A program made the position numbers and the translations under genes. The notes under the pieces were generated by a model. The model was not told the DNA's origin and did no database searches. It worked only from the letters and a program-made list of their open reading frames with translations. A stretch of 6,414 bases of DNA, taken from assembly GCA_028283985.1 (NCBI GenBank), contig JANQSQ010000289.1:1-6414 (forward strand), written 5' to 3'. The first letter of the stretch is position 1. Every line of letters begins with the position of its first letter. This DNA comes from Rhodothermales bacterium. Lineage in GTDB: Bacteria; Bacteroidota; Rhodothermia; Rhodothermales; VXPQ01. This document shows positions 1-6,084 of the stretch, piece after piece.

Positions 1-28
1 ACTCGTTGGTAAGGATGGCAATGCGCAT
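1..28 (-). CDS. 5' end of a gene leaving the window, possibly a glycosyltransferase
   Basis: Reading leftward from an ATG at 28-26, the minus strand encodes MRIAILTNE and then runs off the edge. This short N-terminus looks like a first Rossmann beta strand. It resembles GT-B glycosyltransferases, including glycogen-synthase-like enzymes, which often begin MRIAxLTNEYPP. Nine residues cannot prove a family, and other nucleotide-binding proteins start in a similar way. Support for a real start comes from a plausible promoter at 144-172 on the same strand and an otherwise gene-free leader. No Shine-Dalgarno sequence is visible; the bases just upstream are C-rich. Confidence 0.5.
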
Positions 29-74
29 GGGGGGTGGTTGATGGGTTGGAGATGCAAAACGGCGTTCAGGCTTT

Positions 75-105
75 CGCGGCTTCGGGAGAATATACGGAAG
101 CCGCG
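75..105 (-). promoter_or_regulatory. GC-rich hairpin in the leader of the left-edge gene
   Basis: CGCGGCTTC at 75-83 and GAAGCCGCG at 97-105 form a perfect 9-bp inverted repeat around a 13-nt loop. It lies between the candidate promoter (144-172) and the ATG at 28, so it would fold in the 5' untranslated RNA. No T-tract follows on either strand, so it is not a standard intrinsic terminator. A regulatory or RNA-stability role is inference only, and no known riboswitch class was recognised. Confidence 0.45.
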
Positions 106-143
106 GCACGGGCAAGCGACGCGCCGATTCGGTCAATTTTTTC

Positions 144-172
144 CTTATAGCGGAAATAGAATATAACGTCAG
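144..172 (-). promoter_or_regulatory. candidate promoter for the left-edge gene
   Basis: On the minus strand, CTGACG (172-167) is followed after 17 bp by TATAAG (149-144). These match the -35 and -10 consensus at 4/6 and 5/6 positions. Transcription would start near 137 and give a leader of about 109 nt before the ATG at 28. Primary sigma factors of Bacteroidota often use other consensus sequences, so this is tentative. Confidence 0.4.
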
Positions 173-235
173 AAACGGTTCGTTTTGACCGGACATATTT
201 TGGCGGAACTCGCCTCGCCCCAATGATCCGTTTTT

Positions 236-303
236 ACCCCTTTTGAGTAATTTTCACTCCTTTTGGGAGTAATTTCTACTCCATTTCGGAGTAGTTTTTA
301 CTC
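236..303. repeat. three tandem hairpins with ACTCC/GGAGT stems
   Basis: Imperfect direct repeats start at 236, 256 and 278 (20, 22 and 22 bp), with a 4-bp partial copy at 300-303. Each holds a short inverted repeat. The clearest are ACTCC-TTTTG-GGAGT at 256-270 and CTACTCC-ATTTC-GGAGTAG at 276-294. The first copy pairs less perfectly and uses a G-U pair if read as minus-strand RNA. On the plus strand the last hairpin is followed by TTTTT (295-299), like an intrinsic terminator. The array lies just beyond the 3' end of the minus-strand surface-protein gene, so it could end transcription, stabilise the mRNA 3' end or bind a protein. The remaining gap between the flanking genes shows nothing else clear. 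Confidence 0.7.
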
Positions 304-355
304 AACACGATGAATTCGAGGCAAATTAGCGCCAGTAATAATGGACGCGGCGAAC

Positions 356-1588
356 CTACCTCGACAACGTCATTACGCGGCTAACGACCTTGCCCGCAGC
401 CTCGAAGCGGTAGACGTACGATCCGCTCGGCAAGCCGGTTGCGTCGAAGCGCGCCGTATGCGCGCCCTGCATTTGCAATCCGTCGAAGAGCACGGATACC
501 TCGCGTCCAAGAAGATCGTACACGGCAAGGCGAACTTCGGAAGCGGCGGGAAGCTCGTAGCGTATCGTCGTGCTCGGATTGAAAGGATTCGGATAGTTCT
601 GCGAGAGCGCGAACGCGAAAGGAGTCTCGGAATCCGCATGCGTTACGACGGAAATTATATCGCCGGGCACGTACGCGGCGATCTGCACATGCTCGGATAT
701 TTCCTCGCCAAATACGGCGCGAAGATGTATGGTGTATTCGCGGACGATGCGTTCAAGGAAAATATCCGTTTGCAGGACGTTTCCGGTCGAAGTCCAGTCG
801 ATAAGCGCAGGAAATACGCGCTGCGTCGGCCCCCCTTCGAATACTCTGTATTCGTAGTTGGAAACCGAGTCGGGAGTAAATTCGACAGGCTGCCAGGAGA
901 GCGTAATAACCAGACTGTCCAGGGCAGATGCGTCGAAACCGACGCGGGGACTCCGGGGAGGGTTGACTACGGTAGTAACGGGTGGGGTAACGGGTGGAGT
1001 AACGGGTGGGGTAACGGGTGGGGTAACGGGTGGAGTAACAGGGGGCGGCGGAAGAGCGGTTCCGATTGCGCCGCGAACGGTTATTAGCCATTCATGCGAA
1101 ATACTACCCCAAACCATGACGCTAATGACAAAACGCTCCGATTGGTCAGCGATGCTCCAGCCGGCTGCGCCGCCCGCATCTTCGGCGTTCGATTCAGTCA
1201 CATATATTTTCGCATCGCCCCAATCGTTAGCAGTTAGGATAGCGTACGTAGTAGATGGAGCGAGAACGACCGTCCCGACAGGAGTGAGAGTAGCGGTGTC
1301 ATCATTTACCGATGCCGTAAAGTCCGCAACCTTCGCGCCCGTACGGGAGCCTTGATGCAAAGTCGCCGTATTGCCGTTTGAGTTATTAAAATCGTCTCCA
1401 TGAAGCAGAATGGCGCTCAGAGCGTATCCGTCCGCATTGCCGCCGGTACGGAATCTCTGAGCCCTTCGATTAATTTCCGTATCCTCGTCTGAAATTGATT
1501 GCCTACTATTGGATACGAGAGTAACCTGCGCTTGAGCCGCACCAGCAAGGAAGAGCACAAGAAAAGCGGAAAGCAGAAAGCACTTCAT
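356..1588 (-). CDS. secreted surface protein with T9SS type A sorting domain
   Basis: This 410-residue protein starts with a clear signal peptide (residues 1-20, MKCFLLSAFLVLFLAGAAQA), supporting Sec export to the periplasm. Residues about 22-175 form a Gly/Thr/Asp-rich, probably beta-sandwich domain, with stretches such as NAEDAGGAAGWSIAD that recur in bacterial extracellular proteins. Residues about 181-205 are a Pro-Pro-Val-Thr repeat linker. Residues about 207-310 look like a fibronectin type III domain (LVITLSWQPVEF early, YTIHLRAVFGE late). Residues 330-410 are a complete type IX sorting domain: QNYPNPFNPSTTIRYELP, then VYDLLGREV, then SGSYVYRFEA, ending MTLSR. Known T9SS cargo crosses the outer membrane and loses this domain on being anchored or released. 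No catalytic motif is visible, so adhesion or binding is only a guess. The stop is TAG and no Shine-Dalgarno sequence precedes the ATG. It is transcribed divergently from the methyltransferase remnant. Confidence 0.9.
   Translation of the reverse strand: MKCFLLSAFLVLFLAGAAQAQVTLVSNSRQSISDEDTEINRRAQRFRTGGNADGYALSAILLHGDDFNNSNGNTATLHQGSRTGAKVADFTASVNDDTATLTPVGTVVLAPSTTYAILTANDWGDAKIYVTESNAEDAGGAAGWSIADQSERFVISVMVWGSISHEWLITVRGAIGTALPPPPVTPPVTPPVTPPVTPPVTPPVTTVVNPPRSPRVGFDASALDSLVITLSWQPVEFTPDSVSNYEYRVFEGGPTQRVFPALIDWTSTGNVLQTDIFLERIVREYTIHLRAVFGEEISEHVQIAAYVPGDIISVVTHADSETPFAFALSQNYPNPFNPSTTIRYELPAASEVRLAVYDLLGREVSVLFDGLQMQGAHTARFDATGLPSGSYVYRFEAAGKVVSRVMTLSR
975..1046 (-). repeat. six 12-bp tandem repeats encoding Pro-Pro-Val-Thr
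   Basis: Inside the surface-protein gene the plus strand carries GTAACGGGTGGG six times in a row. The copies differ at the last base (G or A), and the final copy is degenerate. Each encodes Pro-Pro-Val-Thr on the minus strand, giving a stiff extended linker between the N-terminal and fibronectin-like domains. The 12-bp unit is a multiple of three, so copy-number changes by slippage would keep the frame and alter only linker length. Confidence 0.9.
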
Positions 1589-1634
1589 GATTGGTTATCG
1601 GCAGGCAAGAAAGCTGAAGCACTGAAGTTTCAAG

Positions 1635-1662
1635 TTTATCTCACCGATACCGCAAATATCAA
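1635..1662 (-). promoter_or_regulatory. candidate promoter for the T9SS surface-protein gene
   Basis: On the minus strand, TTGATA (1662-1657) matches the -35 box at 5/6 positions. After 16 bp comes GATAAA (1640-1635), a 4/6 match to the -10 box. The ATG at 1588 lies about 45 bp downstream. The interval also has to hold the start signals of the divergent methyltransferase reading frame (ATG at 1686). A chance match cannot be excluded. Confidence 0.35.
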
Positions 1663-1685
1663 CTCTATGGATCGGATTTAGGAGT

Positions 1686-3308
1686 ATGTGCAATAAGCTG
1701 CCAAGGTCTACACGCCCCACAATACCGACTCCCCGGCAAGGAGAACGACCCACTGTCTATGCCGACCGCGTCGGCGCATAGTGCGTCGAAAGCAAGTCCG
1801 ACGAGCACCGCAAAGCGCATGGTCTTTACCTCACGCCGGTCCCTGTGGCTGATTTTATGGCCGGGCGAATCAAAGCGGACGGACAGAAGCTTCGTATCCT
1901 TGATCCTGCCGCCGGCGCCGGCGTTCTCTGCTGTGCGGCTATAGAGGCGCTTGTCTCCCGCGATCAACAACCGGGCACGATCAAACTGGTCGCTCACGAA
2001 GTTGATCAAGACCTGATTGCGCCGTTGCGGGCCGTCCTCGACTATCTTGCGGACTGGTGCCATGATTATGGAGTGACGGTTACCATTCGGATCGAGGCAA
2101 CCGATTTCGTCATGACACACGCCGAGGTGTTGCGCACGCTCGACCAACTCTTTCCCTCCCTATCGGAGGTCGAGCATTTCGACATTGTCATTTCGAATCC
2201 TCCCTACTTCAAGATCGGCAAAATCGATCCGCGCGCGATGGCCGCTTCCACGGTAGTTCACGGCCAGCCGAACATCTACGCTCTCTTCATGGCGGTCAGC
2301 AGCGTACTGCTTCGGGAGCATGGCGATTTCATCTTCATTACGCCCCGAAGCTTTACGTCCGGCCCGTACTTCCGGCGGTTTCGGCAGGTATTCTTCGACA
2401 TGATCCGGCTGACGGAAGTCCATGTGTTCGGATCGCGGCGAGACGCTTTCAGCCGAGATGAGGTACTACAGGAAAACGTTATTGTCTCCGGCATTCGTCA
2501 GGACCGCTGGCATCGGAGCGAGCCTAATGCGCCGCTTATTGTTTCATCCAGCCGCGGGGTCCGCGATATCGCCGAATCCCACCGTCGCGAGGTTACGATC
2601 AACAAAGTATTCAATCCGGCTTCCCCGGACAGAATCCTCCGTCTGCCGACCCGAGACGAGGACGAGGAGGCGCTGGCGCTGGTGGATTCGTGGCCGAGCA
2701 CTCTTCAAAGCCTTGGCCTGAACATCTCTACAGGACCCGTGGTGCCATTTCGGGCAACGGAACGCATCGGTAAGGAAGGCAATGTGCCGGAGAGCCATGT
2801 GCCTCTGCTATGGATGAACCATGTACGGGCCATGCAGGCCACATGGCCTCTGGACCGACACAAACCGGAGTATATCCTGCGCACCGGAGCCAGAACGCTT
2901 CTTGTACCAAACAGAAATTACGTGCTCCTGCGCCGCTTCAGCGCAAAGGAGGAAGCGCGCCGGTTGACAGCGGCTCCCTACATTGCAGCGCGGTTCACAA
3001 TCCCCGAGGTCGGCTTCGAAAATCATCTCAACTACATTCATCGCCCCGGAGGCACACTCTCAGAGGACGAAGCCTGGGGTCTTGCGGCGCTCTACAACAG
3101 CCGACTCCTCGATACCTGGTTTCGCACGATCAACGGCAATACCCAGGTGAGCGCCACCGAACTGCGCGCCATGCCGCTGCCCGCACACCATACGATTGTC
3201 GCCCTCGGTCAGCGCACGAAGCACCTTGCCGATCCCATGAAAAATCTGGACGGGCTCGTGATGAAATTGGTTACCCATCCGGACTTGAAGGAGGCTGTCG
3301 TTGCCTGA
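1686..3308 (+). pseudogene. type II N6-adenine DNA methyltransferase interrupted by an in-frame TAG
   Basis: This encodes an Eco57I/PstI-like adenine methyltransferase, which would use SAM to methylate adenine in a restriction site. From ATG 1686 the frame reads through ...TVYADRVGA, meets TAG at 1779-1781 (codon 32), and continues in the same frame as CVESKSDEHRKAHGLYLTP. That last stretch resembles the motif X (TP) region expected just before the SAM-binding motif. Motif I is ILDPAAGAGVL, about 71-81 in this numbering. The catalytic motif IV is NPPY, at 171-174 and preceded by DIVIS. A target-recognition region should occupy the C-terminal half. The first ATG after the stop is at 1845, giving a 487-residue product that lacks motif X. 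Gene callers may therefore report 1845-3308. AGGAG lies only one base before ATG 1686, which is unusually close. The stop suggests inactivation, but restart, readthrough or a sequencing error remain possible. Confidence 0.8.
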
Positions 3309-3387
3309 GATCGAAGAAGCGCAGGAAATACTTGAGGCTTTGGGCATGCCGAAAGCCCAGTGCAACATCCGGTCGCTCGATAAATGA
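3301..3387 (+). pseudogene. truncated BsuBI/PstI-like restriction endonuclease start
   Basis: A TTG at 3301, overlapping the methyltransferase TGA (3306-3308), opens 28 codons reading LPEIEEAQEILEALGMPKAQ, then CNIRSLDK and TGA. By recall, this resembles the N-terminus of BsuBI/PstI-type endonucleases, which often begin with an (I)EEA(K/Q)EIL(K)ALG(L/M)P...Q(Q)NxRSALTLLAL segment. The endonuclease is expected next to and downstream of its methyltransferase, as here. Similarity stops after RS, and the roughly 300-residue remainder is missing from the window, pointing to a deletion or rearrangement near 3374. No database search was possible. Confidence 0.6.
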
Positions 3388-3523
3388 GGAACAAACGGCC
3401 GCCATCGTGCGCGGTCTGGATCAGAAGCGGCTATAGTACGCCGATCTGATTGCCCGAGAGGCCCAGATCGTTGATATTAATTTTCATAAGTTGCCATATT
3501 TATGGCACTTACAAAAAATGTAA
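3371..3523 (+). pseudogene. unrecognised coding fragment with internal TAG
   Basis: In a different frame from the endonuclease start, the sequence reads INEEQTAAIVRGLDQKRL, then TAG at 3434-3436, then YADLIAREAQIVDIN, ending at TAA 3521-3523. Both halves have normal protein-like, amphipathic helical composition and join smoothly across the TAG. This suggests a former gene joined to the endonuclease remnant. I do not recognise the family. It may be the tail or head of another gene brought in by a deletion. A fortuitous open frame is possible because the fragment is short. Confidence 0.4.
3492..3507. promoter_or_regulatory. 6-bp inverted repeat upstream of the small-gene promoter
   Basis: TGCCAT (3492-3497), ATTT, ATGGCA (3502-3507) is a perfect short palindrome in AT-rich DNA, 20 bp before the candidate -35 box. 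A second weak dyad, TGCAA/TTGCA (3529-3533 and 3541-3545), overlaps the promoter. Either could be a repressor site. There is no following T-tract, so a terminator is unlikely. Confidence 0.3.
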
Positions 3524-3527
3524 TGGC

Positions 3528-3556
3528 TTGCAACAATATTTTGCATTGTGTATACT
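3528..3556 (+). promoter_or_regulatory. promoter for the small-gene/DUF2335 unit
   Basis: TTGCAA (3528-3533, 4/6 to the -35 consensus) and TATACT (3551-3556, 5/6 to the -10 consensus) are 17 bp apart in AT-rich DNA. The start point would be near 3563. This places translation of the next gene at ATG 3606, or leaderless at ATG 3564, and makes an ATG at 3450 unlikely as the start. Confidence 0.6.
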
Positions 3557-3605
3557 ATGTAATATGCCTCGGTTTTCCACCTTTGCCATTTCCGGACGAA
3601 ATTAC

Positions 3606-3854
3606 ATGTATTCAGAAGCGAAGAGGGCCTATTATCTTCTCGGTTTTTGGGCTGGTATAGGTAGTATGTGCGGAGAAGGATATGAATATGCAAAGCACCT
3701 GATACTAAGAAGTGACGCTGAGCATCTCGCCAGTGACTGGGAGGCTATAGGCCAGGACTGGCGGAACGTGCTTGCCCAAGTAGAAGAGGACATCAAGGAA
3801 GATCAGGCTAAACAAGCCGTACTGGACTTCCATGAAGCCGGGTCGGATACATAA
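3606..3854 (+). CDS. small hypothetical protein upstream of DUF2335 gene
   Basis: I do not recognise this 82-residue protein. It begins MYSEAKRAYYLLGFWAGIG, followed by a short Gly/Cys-containing turn (MCGEGYEYAKHL) and an acidic, mostly helical C-terminal half rich in Glu, Asp and Gln. There is no signal peptide or transmembrane segment. GGA at 3594-3596 sits 9 bases before ATG 3606. An in-frame ATG at 3564 would add 14 residues but lies at the predicted transcription start. An ATG at 3450 would precede the promoter. The stop is two bases from the ATG of the DUF2335 gene, so the two are probably co-transcribed and translationally coupled. The promoter and upstream DNA are more AT-rich than the flanking genes, consistent with acquired DNA. 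Confidence 0.65.
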   Translation: MYSEAKRAYYLLGFWAGIGSMCGEGYEYAKHLILRSDAEHLASDWEAIGQDWRNVLAQVEEDIKEDQAKQAVLDFHEAGSDT

Positions 3855-3856
3855 CT

Positions 3857-4288
3857 ATGTCTGAAAAACCTGCGACAACCGGCCAGTCTAAAGAAGTAGC
3901 CCAAGGCGAGAATGATCGCCAAGTGCTTCTCCATCACGAAAGACATGTTCACGCTGGACCACTCCCGCCACCAGAGATGCTCGCACGATACGAAGAAGTA
4001 TATACCGGGCTGGCGGGAAGGATCGTTGTTATGGCTGAAGAAGAGCAAAAACAACGACATCTCAATAACAGGACTTTTTTTCGCGCGTTTTCTCGCGGCC
4101 AGATATTCAACTTTTCATTAAGCGTGTTGGGCTTGGGAGTAACGGCATTTCTGTTCAGCCAAGGAGCGGAATGGAACAGCTTGGGCTTCTTCCTTGTCAG
4201 CATCTTACCTGCGATTATTTCCAGATTTACACGAAACAAAAAGGAGATACCTTTCTTTCCGCCCCCGGACAGTTCGAATGATGGATAG
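3857..4288 (+). CDS. DUF2335 family membrane protein
   Basis: This 143-residue protein has the DUF2335 (PF10097) hallmark at residues 32-48 (HAGPLPPPEMLARYEEV). An amphipathic helix follows, with charged residues and EEEQKQRH near 61-68. Two hydrophobic segments come next, about 84-101 and 108-123, and a short basic stretch (RFTRNKK) follows the second. The expected topology is a cytoplasmic N-terminus and a small hairpin in the inner membrane. The function of DUF2335 is unknown to me; members are small predicted membrane proteins. The gene is two bases downstream of a small hypothetical gene and appears to share its promoter. It converges on rpoN across an 80-bp gap in which I see no strong terminator. 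Length and motif order are as expected for an intact member. Confidence 0.85.
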   Translation: MSEKPATTGQSKEVAQGENDRQVLLHHERHVHAGPLPPPEMLARYEEVYTGLAGRIVVMAEEEQKQRHLNNRTFFRAFSRGQIFNFSLSVLGLGVTAFLFSQGAEWNSLGFFLVSILPAIISRFTRNKKEIPFFPPPDSSNDG

Positions 4289-4368
4289 GCCTGGTCCTAA
4301 GCCCAGACGCAGTCGCCTAGAGACATAGATACTCGACGCGGGCTCTGCACTCGATCCATCCAGGCACC

Positions 4369-5835
4369 TCACCCCACCACAATCTCCTTCCTGAGGCGCG
4401 CTGCGGGTATGCCTAATTGCTCGCGGTATTTCGTGACGGTCCGGCGCGCAATCCCGAATCCCCGTTCTTCAAGAGACGCCACCAGGCGCTGATCGGACAA
4501 GGGTTTCGCCTTGTCCTCCCCGTCGATGATCCCTTCGAGGATCGCCTTGATCTCCTTGTTGGACACATCCTCGCCGTCGGCGCTCCGGATTCCCTCGGAA
4601 AAGAAATACTTCAGTTCGTACACGCCGAATCGGGTCTGCACATATTTGCCGTTGACCACCCGACTGACCGTCGAGATATCCATCTCGATGATCTCCGCCA
4701 CATCGTTCAGAATCATGGGCTTGAGATGCCCCTCCCCGTACCGGAAGAAATCCTCCTGCAGGCGAACGATGGCGTGCATCACCCGGGTCATCGTGTGACG
4801 GCGCTGGTTGATGGACTGGATGAACCAGCGCGCCGATTCGAACTTGTTCTTGAGAAACTTGCGCGTGGCGGCGTCTACGGAAGATGACCCCGGCTCCTTC
4901 TTTCGGGCCGTCATATTCCGGAGCATCTGCCGGTACTGCCGCGAGATGTGCAGCGGCGGCGCATTGCGTCCGTTGAGCGTGACGATGAACTCGTCGTCGA
5001 CGGATTCCACCGTGAAATCCGGCGTGATGTAATTCTGCCGGGAAGAAAACTGGCCCTCTCCGGGTTTGGGATCGAGCCGGCAGCGGATCAGGTCGAACGC
5101 TTCCCGAAGCTCTTCGCCGCTAACGCGCAACTTCTTCCGGATCGCGTCGAAATGCTTCATGGTGAACGCCTTGTACGTTTCCGCAAGCATGCGGATGGCT
5201 ATGTCGCGGCCGGCTATGGCAGGGGGCATGGCGCGGAGCTGCACCAGCAGGCATTCCTGGAGGTCGCGGGCGGCGATCCCTATCGGATCCAGACGCTGGA
5301 TGCGCCCCAGCATCTCCTCGATGTCCGAAAGCTCCGGCGTGAACCCGGCATTGAAGGAAAGATCGTCCACGATGGATTCGAGGGGGCGGCGCAGGTAGCC
5401 GTCCTCGTCGATCGAACCGATGATCTGCTCGGCAATGATTTCCTCCTCTTCCGTGAGGTCCTGCAGCGCCAACTGGTCCCGAAGATGCTCGATCAGCGTC
5501 CCGGTGGCCGGGATGGGCAGTTCCCGATCCTCTTCCCGGCTGTAGTCGACGCGCGCCTTGTAACCGTACATATCCTCGGTATTGTCGAGCAGCTCGCTCC
5601 AGTCGTACTCCTCGTCGGGGTCCCGCTCGCTTTCCGCCTCGACAGACTCCTCCGCAATGTCCTCCAGAACGTCCACGGCCTCGGTCGCGGCGTCTTCCAG
5701 CAAGGGATTTTCTTCCAATTCCGTCTCGATGCGCTGTTCGAGCGCAAGCGTAGGCAGTTGCAGCAACTGGATATACTGTATCTGCTGAGGGGACAGCTTT
5801 TGCTGGAGCCGCTGTGTTTGCTGGAGATTCAGCAT
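4369..5835 (-). CDS. rpoN: RNA polymerase sigma-54 factor
   Basis: Sigma-54 directs RNA polymerase to -24/-12 promoters and needs an AAA+ activator to open them. In 488-residue numbering, region I is 1-47: Gln/Leu-rich MLNLQQTQRLQQKLSPQQ, ending ELEENPLLED. An acidic, variable region II follows to about 105. The core-binding domain covers roughly 110-350 and includes RQNYITPDFTV. The helix-turn-helix region at about 374-413 has DISTVSRVVNGKYVQTRFG and ELKYFFSEG. The RpoN box at 463-472 is ARRTVTKYRE, one change (T for A) from the usual ARRTVAKYRE. All expected regions are present, so it should be functional. I chose ATG 5835 because family members start at MLNL. A GTG at 5895 with a GAGGGG site 7 bases upstream would add 20 residues and is a serious alternative. 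The gene stands alone on its strand in this window. Confidence 0.96.
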   Translation of the reverse strand: MLNLQQTQRLQQKLSPQQIQYIQLLQLPTLALEQRIETELEENPLLEDAATEAVDVLEDIAEESVEAESERDPDEEYDWSELLDNTEDMYGYKARVDYSREEDRELPIPATGTLIEHLRDQLALQDLTEEEEIIAEQIIGSIDEDGYLRRPLESIVDDLSFNAGFTPELSDIEEMLGRIQRLDPIGIAARDLQECLLVQLRAMPPAIAGRDIAIRMLAETYKAFTMKHFDAIRKKLRVSGEELREAFDLIRCRLDPKPGEGQFSSRQNYITPDFTVESVDDEFIVTLNGRNAPPLHISRQYRQMLRNMTARKKEPGSSSVDAATRKFLKNKFESARWFIQSINQRRHTMTRVMHAIVRLQEDFFRYGEGHLKPMILNDVAEIIEMDISTVSRVVNGKYVQTRFGVYELKYFFSEGIRSADGEDVSNKEIKAILEGIIDGEDKAKPLSDQRLVASLEERGFGIARRTVTKYREQLGIPAARLRKEIVVG

Positions 5836-5902
5836 GATCGGGCGTACTGCAAAAAAGACGCTTAAAACGTGTTTTCCAGGTGGGGACATCACCACCTCGA
5901 TG

Positions 5903-5908
5903 CCCCTC
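5903..5908 (-). promoter_or_regulatory. possible ribosome binding site for a longer rpoN start
   Basis: On the minus strand GAGGGG lies 7 bases before GTG 5895, which is in frame with rpoN. This is the best Shine-Dalgarno-like match near the gene; nothing comparable precedes ATG 5835. Use of this site would give a 508-residue form beginning MVMSPPGKHVLSVFF. The extension has no counterpart in the usual region I. Confidence 0.35.
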
Positions 5909-5912
5909 TCAA

Positions 5913-5938
5913 ACCTGTATATGATACCTGTATATGAT
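5913..5938. repeat. perfect 13-bp tandem duplication upstream of rpoN
   Basis: ACCTGTATATGAT occurs twice head to tail (5913-5925, 5926-5938). It lies just upstream of the GAGGGG/GTG start region and so probably in the rpoN promoter or leader. It could be a doubled regulator site or a slippage duplication. I could not identify a convincing sigma-70-type promoter overlapping it. Confidence 0.85.
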
Positions 5939-6084
5939 TTACCGCAAATATTGTGCCCAATTTGTAATTCTCCCCTCCGGACAGCCTCTCGAGCGACTTA
6001 ATGACGAAGCAGTGTGGCAGCACATAATGAGGAATGACGCGGCCAGCGCACCCCTCGGAGCAGGCGCGTTGCTACCGGTATGTA

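Noticed and set aside
975..1046. CRISPR array
   Set aside because: The units are 12 bp with no unique spacers and are in-frame coding repeats.
341..1087. Plus-strand 248-codon open frame with Gly-Asn-Gly-Trp repeats
   Set aside because: It is antisense to the well supported T9SS protein, and its repeats are only the other strand of the Pro-Pro-Val-Thr repeat DNA.
1759..1944. Plus-strand 61-codon frame starting at ATG 1759 as the methyltransferase start by frameshift
   Set aside because: Its peptide has no methyltransferase motif. The motif X-like sequence lies in the frame of the downstream gene, so a frameshift is not needed.
3450..3605. Longer start of the small gene at ATG 3450
   Set aside because: The added residues are encoded across the fragment of the older locus, the AT-rich promoter and its palindrome, so they are unlikely to be translated as this protein.
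4289..4368. Intrinsic terminator between the convergent DUF2335 gene and rpoN
   Set aside because: Only 4-5 bp stems were found and there is no T-tract on either strand.
4948..5865. Plus-strand 305-codon open frame opposite rpoN
   Set aside because: rpoN has every diagnostic region on the minus strand; the opposite frame has no recognisable domain.
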